Origin: Mesostigma viride
Taxonomy: Eukaryota > Streptophyta > Mesostigmatophyceae > Mesostigmatales > Mesostigmataceae
Reading direction: 5' to 3'
Length of the DNA stretch: 64,000 nucleotides
Assembly (NCBI GenBank): GCA_009746045.1
Contig: RPFO01000164.1
Location: 1,036,756 to 1,100,755, forward strand
Shown: positions 21,466 to 33,403 of the stretch, one piece after another
Layout: every line of letters begins with the position of its first letter
Numbering within the stretch: the first letter of the stretch is position 1
Made by a program: the position numbers and the translations under genes
Notes under the pieces: generated by a model
What the model saw: only the letters and a program-made list of their open reading frames with translations
Database searches by the model: none
What the model was told of the DNA's origin: nothing

Positions 21466-23433
21466 GCCACGAGCCACGAGATAGCCATGGCTGACGGCGG
21501 AGCTCATAACTTTCACGTTTGAGCACCGAATTTAGCCGTGAATATCACAATCGATGCGTCTTTCTACGACGCACATGCTGATATAATTTTCCGACGCTAT
21601 TACGCAATATACGATGAGCAAACGTCTCTCGACGCAACGCAGCCTGGCGGCTGCGCTCGGCAATGCAAATACGCCTGCAGCTTCGGCTGCAGCTTCGCCC
21701 ACCGGCCCAGATGGCAACGGTGACACTAGTAGTGCACTGGTGCTCGCCCAGCCTCCCGGGCTTGCCTCGCCATCTGCATCGCCTGAGCCTAAGCGCAGTC
21801 GCTCTGCTGAGCCGCCCTGGGAAGAGACCTCCTTCGACGTCAACAGCTCCGGCTTCTGGCAACGCAGCCCCGGTCGGTTCATGGAAGACGTGTTTCACGG
21901 CAATCACGCCTCGCTTCTAGCCCTGTGCGTGTACCTCACGTCCCACAACCGCGGCCGCGGGCCTGGTAATGGCCAGCTTGTCGACCCCGCCGACACTCTC
22001 CCCGTCCTTCCCCGCATGAGTCGCCCCAATCTCCAACGCTTCGCCCTCTGCTCCCTTGTTGGACGCTCCGAAACCGAGATCTGGGCTCCCAAACCGCCCC
22101 CCTCCACCTTCCCCACCGAAGCCACCATCCGCACCCTCCTCAAGGAAGCTTTCGAGCAGCACGTGACCCCTCTTGCCGCAGATGTGGCGGCAATTGGTGG
22201 CACGCTGGCTGCTGAGCTTCCCACCATCCCCACCGCCACCGCCACCCTCCTCGCCTCCACCCCCCCCCCCCTCCGCCTCCACCGACTCCATCACCGCCCA
22301 GCTCCGCGACATCGACCAGCGCCTCAAGGATAATGCAATCGCTATCGAGGTCTTGCAGAACACGGCAGGCCTCACCGCCCAGGCAGTGAAGGACATTGCC
22401 GCCAAGCCAGCCTCGGCTGGCCCGGCCGGCGATGCTCCTCCCATCACGACCTGGGCGGACATGCTTAAGCAACATACCACCTCCACCACCTCCGCCGTCG
22501 CAGCCCAGCTCCAGCGGCAGACGCTTGACCTCCGCGAGGAGGCCGAGCTCGCCAAGCGCAGCCTCAACGCCATACTCAAGAACTTGGACATGGAAGAAGG
22601 TGAGAATTCCGAGAAGCTTGCACGTGCGTTTGAGAGCAAAATCCTTGCACGCATGGGCCTTCTTGGTGAGATCAAGCTGACCGCCCACCGCCTCCCCCGC
22701 GCGCGGGGTAAGGCAGGGGCGCCTCCGCTTCTTCTCATCTTTGATAGCCCAGCGGACAAGATTTCGTTTCTCAGACGCCGCAAGCGGCTCGCGAATACTC
22801 CCTTCACCGTGGACGACGACTTGACCCTGGCACAGCAACAACGGCGACGGGAGCTATGGCCGACCTACACCCAGCTCCGGCAGACCAAGGCGGGCCAGCC
22901 GGTGTACTGGAAGGGGGCGGCCATCTACGTCGGCCACAAGCCCTGGCAAGCGACCCCCTCGACCACCGCGGCCCCAGCAACTCCAGCCCCAGCCTAGGGG
23001 AATACAGCAGTAGTGTAGAATAGTTAGACAGTGGCCTTGTACATGCCCGCCTACTACAGGCACTATACCAGCTTAGGCCTAGCCTTTTTAGTCATGTCCA
23101 TGTGTGCCTATGATGAGCCACACTCCAGACGATGCCTAGTTTTATTCAGTAATGCTGTGCCCATGCAGAGAGCTGCTCTCTGCTGAGAGGCCACGCTCTA
23201 GTTTTTGTATAGCCATGATGATCTTCCCCCTCACAGGCATGCTCCCCCCCTTACCCGGGCATAGCGTGATAGACCATGAGGGTGCGGGTGCCCTGGTGCA
23301 CCTAGCGCAGGGGTAGCTTACATTCCCACCCTTGCATGAAGTAGCCTAGAATGTATTAAAAGCCATATGCCCCTTCTCAGGGCTATGTGCTACATCTACT
23401 CCCAACGGAGTGATGTTGATAATTAATTAATTA
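21466..23433 (+). mobile_element. Full-length half-LINE (ORF1-only retroelement), copy 2
   Basis: 1968 bp from the shared 5' terminus GCCACGAGCCACGAG through a ~150-base 5' UTR, one ORF1 and a ~430-base 3' UTR to the hairpin ACTCC-CAAC-GGAGT (23398-23411) and a TTAA tail. No endonuclease or RT follows ORF1: the ORF1 stop is directly followed by the conserved 3' UTR, as in the copy at 33404-35399. Confidence 0.8.
21614..22997 (+). pseudogene. Half-LINE ORF1, one frameshift
   Basis: Homologous along its length to the intact 476-aa ORF at 33824-35254. The first part (21614 to about 22260) starts MSKRLSTQRSLAAALGNAN; the rest (about 22265 to 22997) is open in another frame from the ITAQLRDIDQRLKDNAIAIE block to the end. 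The switch lies at a 12-base C run (22259-22270) in a proline/alanine linker, so it is either a real homopolymer slip or a sequencing error. C-terminal marks: LRRRKRLANT, TVDDDLTLAQQQRRRELWP. Confidence 0.8.
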
Positions 23434-23828
23434 ATAACCTGTTGCATGGTTGTTTGTTTCAGTTAATAAGGGTGGAAAGAGGATCGATTCAAGTGAAGAA
23501 CTGAAACGAACAACGTCCAATTGAAAGCTGCTCGCTTCTCCTTTTAACCTAGCCAGCCGTCATGCAAGACGACAAGCTGTGGGCAGTGCCGACATTCACA
23601 AATCGGCACATAATGCATGCATTGAGCACTGTCAATTGTCACTTTGCTGGAACTATCGCAGCCAAACCATTGACGAACCGTCATTGCACAAGCCAGTGCG
23701 ACACAACCTGCTGAAACACAAACGGTGCAGTCCGTACTGCCAAGTGTGCTGAACACATTGAGCCACAATCCACATGCAGCCACGTGTGCTGTCAAAATCT
23801 CAGCAAATTTGGCGCGGACCAATACCAA
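23434..23828. other. Gene-less spacer
   Basis: About 395 bp between the half-LINE tail and the next retroelement copy. Nothing recognised. Confidence 0.4.
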
Positions 23829-24476
23829 AGAGACAACCAGCGCAGGCCAGAAATCGGGAGAATCCGGACCATGGTAGCTCGAGCCTGCCGTTATCTTTTC
23901 CGCGTTTTCGAGTCGTTCAGGATGATGAAGATGAATGGTGATGGAAATGTGTATCCTTGTGCATTGAAATTATGGCTGGCTTACGTGTGGAGCGACTAGA
24001 TGACCTAGACGGTGGGGCCGGAAACAGCATGCTTGATCAGGGCGTGTGTTTCTAGGGCCTAACTGGCCGGGAGTGTCTAGTGGTTCGAGCACCATTGCTG
24101 CGATCGCTCTCCCACCATTTACGAGGAAATACCCGCAAATGGAAAACCACTGAAAAGGTCTAGCTAGTCAGTCATCACGTTAGCCATGCCATGATTCCAA
24201 ACGTCCAAGAACTGCACACGGTGCAAAGGCAAAAAGCCGGAGGACAGCACTTTCAAATGTGCGGCGGGAACCAAAAGCCCGCGGATGCCAGAAAACATCG
24301 TGTTGCGGCAGCGACGCGACGATGTGGACAACGAATCCAGTGCCAAGCTCGGAACGGCCGCAAAGGAGATCTGGCATCACAGGGTTCAGATGTGCGGAGA
24401 TACTATGCGATCCAGCCGGTCCACGACCTGTTTGTAGAGCTTGTGCCAAGGGGCAGCACCGAACAGATGTGGGTGA
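23829..24476 (-). mobile_element. 5'-truncated TTGATA-end retroelement, copy a
   Basis: 648 bp nearly identical, in reverse orientation, to 36628-37275. Read on the minus strand it starts inside an ORF (HPHLFGAAPWHKLYKQVVDR, stop after SPHI), continues with a ~560-base 3' UTR and ends at the shared GGTTGTCTCTTTG terminus. The boundary with copy b at HPHLF marks the 5' truncation point. Confidence 0.75.
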
Positions 24477-25341
24477 TACAATACAACCACCGCCGCCAAT
24501 TCCAAGTGGACGGCACTCCACAAAGATCTCACAATGGTCCCGAGAAGAAAAGGCAAATATCTCCGCCTCAGTCAGACGTTATGGTACGGTGTGCGACAAG
24601 CGTAGTACTCCATTGCATGCCCATGCGCATGACACGCAAGCTAGTGCACTTACTTGCAAGCGTAGGGATATGTGTTACAATCCTCCCCACGGAGATATGT
24701 CATTAATGAATCGATTTCAAATGTGCGGCGCGAACGTCCACGTCGGCCACAAACCATCACGTAGCGACATGACGACCAGTGGTCATATACTTACATGGTC
24801 CGGATTCTCCCGATTTCTGGCCTGCGCTGGTTGTCTCTTTGATATACTTACATATTTCTGGCCTGCGCTGGCCCACCGTCTAGGTCATCTAGTCGCTCTA
24901 CACGTAAGCCAGCCATAATTTCAATATGCACAAGGATACACATTTCCATCACCATTCATCTTCATCATCCTGAACGACTCGAACACGCGGACAAGATAAC
25001 GGCAGGCTCGAGCTACCATGGTCCGGATTCTCCCGATTTCTGGCCTGCGCTGGTTGTCTCCTTGATATTTCTGGCCTGCACTGGTTGTCTCCTTGATAAA
25101 CATTGGCCAAGTTAGCCAGCTAATCATGGTATGACTTTATTCAGCTTTGAGCCCCAAACTGCCAGCTTTGCCATGGGGCAGCTTTCATGCCTTAATCAAC
25201 CAGTCGATCTAGCTCATCAAGTTACCAAACATAGACCGCTAGGTATGTAAGGTATTCCACTCGACGGTAAGTTAGACTACTGCTTCGTGAATTACAATAC
25301 TCAGCCCCATATTACAAAAGAGTGCATGATTGTCTCAGTGA
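24477..25341 (+). other. Repeat-fragment spacer
   Basis: Contains plus-strand 3'-end pieces of the TTGATA-end family (about 24796-24845 and 24868-25098, the latter with a duplicated GGTTGTCTCCTTGAT end) and a piece of the (TTAC)-tailed family (24600-24665). No gene. Confidence 0.5.
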
Positions 25342-25346
25342 TTTAC
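25342..25346 (-). terminator. Probable polyadenylation signal TGTAA
   Basis: TGTAA on the minus strand about 57 bases after the stop at 25403-25405. A second TGTAA lies at 25314-25318. Confidence 0.5.
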
Positions 25347-25402
25347 AAACATCGCCAAGTGCCCCTGGAGTGCAAAATGGCAAGCGAAATGCGGTAGGAT
25401 TA

Positions 25403-28400
25403 TCATGCTGCAACGGTAACCGCCTCGGCACGCACACCCAGCGCATGCAGGATGAACCGACGTGCCGTATCCGCCGACCCACTCGGACGAGCAGCCACTG
25501 GCTCCCCATTCCCGTCCATGCTGCAGGGGTCAAACAGGGCTGAGTACGCGCCCCCCTGCTTCTTCCTCCGCCGACGGCCCTTACGAAACGATGCAAATGC
25601 CGTGTCACTCATGCCGTACATGCTGGCATACGCGTCCGCTCCCCCCCCGTACTCCACCTCGTCCCCCCCATGCTCCAGATCGTCCCAGTCCGCCCCCTCG
25701 TGATCCTCCTCGCCGCCGTACCCATGGTTGCTTGCATGGTCACTGTAGCCGTGGTTATAATGACCATGGTCAGTAAACCCGTAGTCCCGGCCGCCGCTCT
25801 CCTGCCGTTGGCGCAGCGCGCGCGCTCGGCCCGGGTACGCTGCGCTGGATAGGCCGAGCTGCCCAACGTACACGTGGCCACGGGTGGCAGGGGGGGGGCC
25901 TCTGCGCACGGCCAGGGGATCCCTGGAACCGCCGGTGCCGCTGCATAAATTGCCAACGTTCACCGACACGGGCACCTGCGATGGTGGTGGCGTGCAACGG
26001 GTCATGTGGGCACCGTGAGGATGTTGATGTGGTTGCTGGTATGAGAGCTTAAGAGTGTTGATGTGGTTGCTGGTATGAGAGCTTAAGAGTGTTGATGTGG
26101 TTGCTGGTATGAGAGCTTAAGCGTGTTGATGTGGTTGCTGGTATGAGAGCTTAAGAGTGTTGATGTGGTTGCTGGTATGAGAGCTTAAGAGTGTTGATAT
26201 GGTTGCTGGTATGAGAGCTTAAGAGTGTTGATATGGTTGCTGGTATGAGGGCTTAAGAGTTTTGATGTGGTTCCTGGTATGAGAGCTTAAGAGTGTTGAT
26301 GTGGTTGCTGGTATGAGAGCTTCAGAGTGTTGATGTGGTTGCTGGTATGAGAGCTTAAGAGTTGGGGGATTCATGGTTGCTTGGATGCAATGGATGCAGC
26401 GCTGGCCAAGCAAAACCAAGCAGAGCAGGGATAGAAGCAGGACCCAGAAGTCAAAGCAGTCGCTTCGACCAGAAAGAAAGAGGCCTTGCTGCTCCCAAAC
26501 TGCTGTCCCATTTGGTCAATACACCCTTATGCTTGCCATCTCTGTCTGTATGACCTACGGGTTACGACCTATCAACGTATGCATTTGGGCCCACCTATCA
26601 GTAAGAAAGCTCCGCAGTCACATATAACTTTCAAAGCAAAAGTCCCACATTTGCCATAGCCCAGCTAACCCCATACAGAAAATGGCTCGTGGTCTCTTTT
26701 TCTTGTCGCCAAGGCTTATCGCAGGCAGGGGCGCATACACGTCTGGCCCACCCCTCCCACACGCGCGGCAATCATGGACCGCTGCGATAGACCGCTGTCG
26801 TAGCAATAGACCGCTGCCATAGACCACAGTAGTAGCAAAAGACCGCTGTCATAGACCGCTGTCAAAAACCGCAGTAGTAGCAAAAGACCGCTGCGATAGA
26901 CCGCTGTCGTAGCAATAGACCGCTGCCATAGACCGCAGTAGTAGCAAAAGACTGCTGTCATAGACCACTGTCGTAGCAATAGACCGCTGAAATTCGTGTT
27001 GCCGACCAGCACCACGCAAGAACAACGCCCACAACACTGACATCAGTGCGCACCACGTGCATGGATGCCCCTCAGGCCACATAGACCAGGTGATCGAAGT
27101 ATAGAAGAGGTGGTCGGCAGCCCACGTGGCTGGTCGCTGCTTCAAGCTGGTCCTGGACCATGAGCCTCCTATCTCACATGGCGCTGCACACGCCTTGTCC
27201 CTGCACACATGCCTCCTATCTCGCATGGCGCTGCACACGCATCGTCCTTCTAGGATATCCTAGTAAACACGTATCCTAGTCATACATATATCCTAGTAAA
27301 CACGTATCCTAGTAATACATATATCCTAGTAAACACGTATCCTAGTAATACATATATCCTGGTAAACACGTATCCTAGTAATACATATATATCCTAGTAA
27401 ACACGTATCCTAGTAATACATATATCCTAGTAAACACGTATCCTAGTAATACATATATCCTAGTAAACACGTATCCTAGTAATACATATATCATAGTAAA
27501 CACGTATCCTAGTAATACATATATCCTAGTAAACACGTATCCTAGTAATACATATATCCTAGAAAACACGTATCCTAGTAATACATATATCCTAGTAAAC
27601 ACGTATCCTACTAATACATATATCCTGGAAAACACGTATCGTGTGTGCCCATGGCTCACACCCCTGTCACCGTACCACCCAGGAAACCAGGAAACTGTAG
27701 ACACACATAGCATATAGACACACACACGGAACACACCTGTTGCGGTTGTTGCTGCTGCTGTTGCTGTACATGCTGCGTTGGCTGCTGCTGCCTGTGCTGG
27801 TTACCATCCTCCGCAACGTGATTCCCCTCCCACCCTTCGTAGGATGCCTGCGCTGCCCGTGGCATCGCCTTCCACCGTGACACAAACAGCGCCGCCTCCG
27901 CATCCAGGTCGAAATCCTGCCAATGCACGGGCTGAACCCCCCCCGCCTGGCCATGCCTCCTGCCACAGAACCCCCATTGCCTGCCCCCCCGGCGCTACCC
28001 CGCATCGCCTCTGCCAGTAACGCCTCCAGGAACAACGCCACCTCCTCCACGCTGGCATCTGCCCCCTGTCCCTCCCGTTCATGGCCGTTACTGCCATCAG
28101 CCCCGCTGCCACCAGCCCCACTGCCTTGGCCCCAGCTGCCCTGCCCCCCGCTCTCTGTGCCGGTGTCGCCCTGGCTGCACCAATGATTGCCCTGCGAGGA
28201 TGTACCCGTGTCATGCATGCTGGCATCTGTCCCATCTAGCGACAGCCCCTCCAGCGACGCCATGAACGCGGACACCGCCACCGCAAGGACAGAGTAGTCC
28301 AGCGCAATGGATGCGTGGCCCACGTAGTCCACCAGCTTGGCCTCCAGCCACGACTCCCACGTCTCCGATGGGCTGTCGCCACCTCTGGTAGAATAGGCAC

Positions 28401-29231
28401 CCCTGGTGTGGGGGACGGGGTCGGATGGGGTGGGTGCGGCCCCACCCTGGCTGGGTGTGTGGGCCCCAGGTGCACTGGTCGTGCATGCAGTCGACTCGCC
28501 AGAGCTCGCGTGCGCGAACGAGGTGGACAGGTCCTTGGCCGGAGAGCCGGAGAGCTTGCGCTGTTTCACGACCGAGGTCCCAGAGGTGGGCATGTGTGTG
28601 GGGGGGCTAGGGCTTGAAGATTTGGTGACTTCAGGCAGGCAGGGGACCGTGCCATCGCCACGGGGGGGGGAATCCCAGATGCCTGGCCCCGTTCCGTGTC
28701 GGGGAGAGCATCTTTGGAGGTGACGGGCGCCATCGCGGCGCTGTCGCATCCCTTTCGCAGCGCCCGCACGCAGTACAATGGTGCATCGCCCCTGACCCGT
28801 TTGGCTTTCTGCGACCGGTTGCCGATGGATGCATCCGTGATCTTTGTGGGATCGCCGGATTTCGCCTTATCCGGCTCCTTGCCTGCCGGAGCCGCGCCAC
28901 CTTGGGCCAGGCGGGCGGTAGTGGCCTTCCCCCGTTGCTTACGCACAGACGGTTTCATTTCTTCCCCTCCAATTGCGCACTCACCATGGACCTGCCCAGT
29001 GGCCTCTCCTCCGCCCACAGCTCTTGCCTCAGACGTCTGGCCATTACTCGTTCCCCGGCTGCTTGCAGCCCGCTCAGAGAGCACAGGATTCTCAGGTCGA
29101 TCCAGAATGTTTCTCGGTTCCGCGTAGCTAACGCTGCCCCCGACTTCTTCCTCGCATCCACGACCGCGCAATCCGGGAGGTTTATAAAGAAGAACCTCGG
29201 GACGGCGCGAGGCTGCCGAGGCCCGTCTCAT
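25403..29231 (-). CDS. Low-complexity protein of unknown family, intron-containing, with two homopolymer frame breaks
   Basis: Segments on the minus strand: about 29231-28671 (basic; RSQKAKRVRGD), 28661-27945 (S/T/G-rich with an ordered part TWESWLEAKLVDYVG...YSVLAVAVSAFMASLEGL and VEEVALFLEALLAEAM), 27936-27737 (HWQDFDLDAEAALFVSRWK, then a Q-rich end), a GT-AG intron 27736-25976 (phase 0 both sides), and the last exon 25975-25403 (Y/H/G/D-rich, basic FRKGRRRRKKQ, end RRFILHALGVRAEAV). The frame changes at a 9-base G/C run (28662-28670) and an 8-base run (27937-27944), either indels or sequencing errors. The start is uncertain (first Met 29231; alternative 28958). TGTAA follows the stop. No family recognised; a nuclear or RNA-related role would be a guess from composition only. 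Confidence 0.5.
26023..26362. repeat. 34-bp minisatellite, ten units
   Basis: Units of GTTGATGTGGTTGCTGGTAT plus GAGAGCTTAAGAGT in the intron of the minus-strand gene. Few substitutions between units, so recent expansion. Confidence 0.95.
26786..26990. repeat. Imperfect repeat of an ATAGACCGCTG motif
   Basis: Short units (ATAGACCGCTGTC, CGTAGCA, CAGTAGTAGCAAA) in a higher-order pattern of roughly 100 bp, in the same intron. Confidence 0.8.
27253..27640. repeat. 33-bp minisatellite, about twelve units
   Basis: Units of ATCCTAGTAAACACGTATCC plus TAGTAATACATAT in the same intron, ending about 95 bases from its 5' splice site. Confidence 0.95.
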
Positions 29232-29771
29232 AGTGACGTCTCGGCTAGGTCGTGGAACGCAAATTCCAACATCAAAGCTATATCTATGGAGATCCCATGA
29301 TGATTACCTCGATATGTACAGCTGAATCACCCTTGTTTTCGCTAGGAGATGCAAAGGGGCGACAAGTAGAGTAATTCTTGGGATAGTTACATTGAAATCG
29401 CTATGATGGCATGGGTCTTCTGGGCAAATTAGGCTCCCCAATTCGATATTGGCATCGTGCGTTCCCAATTTTGCAGCTAGGTCACGAATGGTGGAACGTT
29501 GGTGAATTATCACAGCAGTGTGCGTTATGTCCTGACAGTGCACTATGTTACGCGTTGTCAAAGCAGTTAAGTATGCGTCATGCGTGTCACACCCAGAACT
29601 GAGCTGCCTTTTTTATTAGGGCTTGATACCGGGCCTTACGGTCCACGGCCTGATTAAGATTCGCGAACCGCTTTCGGCTTATGCCTAGCTTTTAGGTATG
29701 TCCAGTTTATGCCGAGGCTTATGCTGTTGCTCTTGTTGTTGTTGATTCCCACGCCGGACATGGCCAGCAGA
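29232..29771. other. Gene-less spacer left of the 11-kb element
   Basis: No coding or repeat signal recognised. Confidence 0.4.
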
Positions 29772-29781
29772 GATTTGGAAA
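29772..29781. repeat. Target-site duplication, left copy (GATTTGGAAA)
   Basis: Ten bases immediately outside the left inverted repeat, identical in direct orientation to 40918-40927. Confidence 0.85.
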
Positions 29782-31569
29782 GAGTTTTTGTAAACATCAG
29801 TCACTGATTTCTTCAGACGATGCGCAAGGCTGGGATGCGCAAGGCTGGGAATGCGCAAGGCTGGGCGCGGCGCAGCGTGCGCAAGGCTGGCGTGCGCAAG
29901 GCTGGGGAGTGCGCGGGCGTAACAACGTTAAGGCAGGCCAGGCGCAGGCACGTAAAAACACGGGCGACGGGCCATGGGCCACGGGCCACGCGTCGGCCGT
30001 CGGCCCAGCCATTCCTGCATTTTAGGAACGTTGCCGGGCACAAAATTCAAATTCTGGTGCGGCATGGCTGCGGCAGCTACCTGGCCCGGGCTGGCCGACG
30101 TTGGCATGGACGACTGTCAAGAAAGAGTTCATCTCGCTTGGGTAAGCTGCGGTTGTTTCGTCTGGGCGCTCTTCCCATTTTATTGCTAACGGGTCGATTT
30201 ACTTACCCAACGTTTCCATCCAGGGCAGAAATGCCAGCGACTTTTCAGTCGGCCACTTCCATTTTTTACCCACTTCGAGTCGTAACGTCATCCAAGGAAT
30301 ACTTTACCCTCTGTATTCCGGCCTGTCTCCTTCTATTTCGCAGGAACCCTTCGCTTCTGGTTGGCGTTCCTGCACTGCAGGCAGGCTGCAGTCTCTACCG
30401 CTGCATTTTTTTGTAAGTACTTCGGTTGGGAAGTTCGTCTAACGTTTTTCCATCGACTGTCCTGCTTCCAAGCCAGGCCGCGTCTCTACACTGTGTTTCC
30501 GTCAGCAACGGGATGGAGGTCCGGTTTTTCATGATCGGCAACCGTTTTGGTCACGTCATTTTCAGCAACACGCAACTGCCTCTGCCTTACACGCTGCGCT
30601 TTGTCGTCCTTCCGTCGGTTCGGGAAAGCTTCTTACGTCTTTCCATTACATCATTACCGTCCAGGTAGTTTCTTACCATTTGCTTTCGGTCGGCAACGGG
30701 TCGGGAGCATATACAGTGGGTCATTATCCGCAATGCAGCTTCCCCCCTGTTTTCCCCACAGGCTCTCCCTGTATTTCCTTGGGGAACATCTTTGGATTAG
30801 CTCCCGTGCATCAAACGTGCATCAAGAACACATTTTTTAGGGAGACTTTGGCTGTTCGTGGGATGGGAAGCACTACTGTGCCCATGTTTTCCACTGCTTG
30901 ATCTTGACTGCATACCCCACGCACCTGTCACCCACCTGACTTTTGCTAGTAGTTGCTGGATTTTTTCTTATAGCAGGTGCTGCGTGCTGGTGATTGACAT
31001 TACGGTCGCCATTGCTTGCCAGTAATTCAAAGTTGCTTGAAATGGTCAGCATCACGGCCAAGTCTACGTTCAGATCCTGCTTGGAATTTGTGGCGGGCGT
31101 TTTCTGTATTGGATGAACGCCAGTTTTTGTGACAGTGTGATTGTGTATAGGAACAAGTTTGAAGCAACAGCACACGTAGCATATTCATACTCATATACAT
31201 GCGCTTAATGTGAACGATGTAGCCTAGGGCGAAGAGCGTTGGTTTACACGACGACGTATTCAAAGTATAACTTCTGTAAACAAGTATCCATCTGCGTGTT
31301 TTAATTCATTTTGGCAGCCATGCATGTGCACAAGAGTACCAATTAATTATTCCTACACTAGGGGTCGATGTATTTAGCATTCACTTTGGCATTTACTGCG
31401 GCAATGCCATTACTCCGTGGCTCCCCAATGGGACATGTATGTGTGTCTTGTTGTGTTGACAGCGTGTAATAAGTGTTGCAACGAACTAGGCAAGGGCTAA
31501 TGGACTAAACTGTGACGGGCAGCACATTGATTGCCGCATCGAAGCCAAGAATCATTTAGCACTCGCAGT

Positions 31570-31712
31570 TAGGTATCGCCATGATGCAGAGAAATTGTTG
31601 TGGCCTGACCACTTGAGGCAGTGAGACAAGGTTGGATGCCCTCCCAATCAGTGTATAGGGGTTGAAGGTTGTTTTATTGCCACCCATGTGACGCAATATA
31701 CGTGTGCTTGAT
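31570..31712 (+). mobile_element. LINE 3'-UTR fragment whose tail is the ATGG array
   Basis: Matches 9380-9530 (TGTGGCCTG..., GGCAGTGAGA, GGGTTGAAGGTT, ACCCATGTGACGCA) and runs directly into (GGAT)n. The mirror copy lies at 39014-39160. Confidence 0.65.
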
Positions 31713-31713
31713 G

Positions 31714-32788
31714 AGTGGATGGATGGATGGATGGATGGATGGATGGATGGATGGATGGATGGATGGATGGATGGATGGATGGATGGATGGATGGATGGAT
31801 GGATGGATGGATGGATGGATGGATGGATGGATGGATGGATGGATGGATGGATGGATGGATGGATGGATGGATGGATGGATGGATGGATGGATGGATGGAT
31901 GGATGGATGGATGGATGGATGGATGGATGGATGGATGGATGGATGGATGGATGGATGGATGGATGGATGGATGCATGGATGCATGGATGCATGGATGCAT
32001 GGATGCATGGATGGATGGATGGATGGATGGATGGATGGATGGATGGATGCATGGATGCATGGATGCATGGATGCATGGATGCATGGATGCATGGATGCAT
32101 GGATGCATGGATGCATGGATGCATGGATGCATGGATGCATGGATGCATGGATGCATGGATGCATGGATGCATGGATGCATGGATGCATGGATGCATGGAT
32201 GCATGGATGCATGGATGCATGGATGCATGGATGCATGGATGCATGGATGCATGGATGCATGGATGCATGGATGCATGGATGCATGGATGCATGGATGCAT
32301 GGATGCATGGATGCATGGATGCATGGATGCATGGATGCATGGATGCATGGATGCATGGATGCATGGGTGCATGGGTGCATGGGTGCATGGGTGCATGGGT
32401 GCATGGGTGCATGGGTGCATGGGTGCATGGGTGCATGGGTGCATGGGTGCATGGGTGCATGGGTGCATGGGTGCATGGGTGCATGGGTGCATGGGTGCAT
32501 GGGTGCATGGATGCATGGATGCATGGATGGATGCATGGATGCATGGATGCATGGATGGATGGATGCATGGATGCATGGATGCATGGATGCATGGATGCAT
32601 GGATGCAAGGATGCATGGATGCATGGATGCATGGATGCATGGATGCATGGATGCATGGATGCATGGATGCATGGATGCATGGATGCATGGATGCATGGAT
32701 GCATGGATGCATGGATGCATGGATGCATGGATGCATGGATGCATGGATGCATGGATGCATGGATGCATGGATGCATGGATGCATGGAT
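31714..32788. repeat. Compound (GGAT)n / (GGATGCAT)n / (GGGTGCAT)n array, 1.07 kb
   Basis: About 255 bp of pure GGAT, then GGATGCAT units, then a block with GGGTGCAT (about 32363-32507), then GGATGCAT again. All six frames are open for hundreds of codons because the unit has no stop; these are not genes. The mirror array at 38513-39013 is less than half as long. Confidence 0.97.
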
Positions 32789-33089
32789 GGATTATTGGCT
32801 AACAAAGTAAGTGCTTGCGTGTCGTGCGCATGGTCATGTTAGTCCTCCTTGCCTCCCTATGAAACTAAGGGTTGAGAAAGCGTGTTTGGGCTCGGCGGCT
32901 GCCATATCGTAGTGGCATGCGCACACGGGCTGTTGGGAGCCACGGGGAAGAGAATATGAGAAATCGGTTTAGCCAGTGCTTCGATTGCCAATTTGTAGCC
33001 ATCCACTAGGCTGCTGTTTAGAATGGTAGGTACTTTTACACACTTTATACAGACGTCCACTTAAGCTAAATTTGGACTAATTGAGCTCT

Positions 33090-33350
33090 GAGACATCATG
33101 GTGGTCCCGGTGCCCTTGGTGCACCTAGAGCAGGTGTAGTTTACATCCTACCCTTGCAGGAAGTAGCCCAGAATGTATTAAAAGGCCAAAGCAAGGAGAC
33201 AACCATATGCCCCTTCTCAGGCTATGAGCCACATGTACTCCCAACGTAGTCGTGTTCCTAATTAATAATTAATTAATGCCTCTTGTCAGGGATATGTGCT
33301 ACATGTGTTCCCAATGGAGATGTGTTCCAATTTAATTTAATTTAATTTTT
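33090..33350 (+). mobile_element. Two half-LINE 3'-end fragments
   Basis: 33090-33275 matches the half-LINE 3' UTR (GTGCACCTAGAGCAGG, ATGTATTAAAAG) with an inserted AGCAAGGAGACAACCATATG, the hairpin-like CTCCCAACGTAG and a TTAA tail. 33276-33350 is a second 3' end with TTCCCAATGGAG and an AATTT tail. Confidence 0.6.
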
Positions 33351-33403
33351 TCCTTGAGAAGGGGGATATGGTTTTTAAGTAATTCTCGATCTTGCTCAGG
33401 GAT

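Larger units (their letters stand above)
29782..33100 (+). repeat. Left terminal inverted-repeat arm
   Basis: About 3.3 kb. From the outer end: GCGCAAGGCTGG cluster, GC-rich zone to about 30.2 kb, a T/C-rich zone with donor-like GTAAGTAC near 30414, LINE 3'-UTR sequence at 31570-31712, the ATGG-type array, and a unique inner part (32789-33100). Open frames such as 29820-30416 recur in the other arm but match no known family. Confidence 0.85.

Noticed and set aside
21668-22841. Antisense frames of 120-296 codons over the half-LINE ORF1
   Set aside because: Shadows of the ORF1 coding strand, which is conserved between two copies with a start, domain order and stop.
26023-27640. Possible CRISPR-like arrays
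   Set aside because: Units are contiguous 33-34-bp tandem repeats without spacers, inside a eukaryotic intron.
31556-32842. Very long open frames on both strands through the ATGG-type array
   Set aside because: A tetranucleotide unit without stops keeps all frames open; the products are only MDGW or HPSI repeats. The same applies to arrays at 6676-7044, 38497-39171, 42273-43348, 47390-47819, 51610-51917 and 63428-63822.
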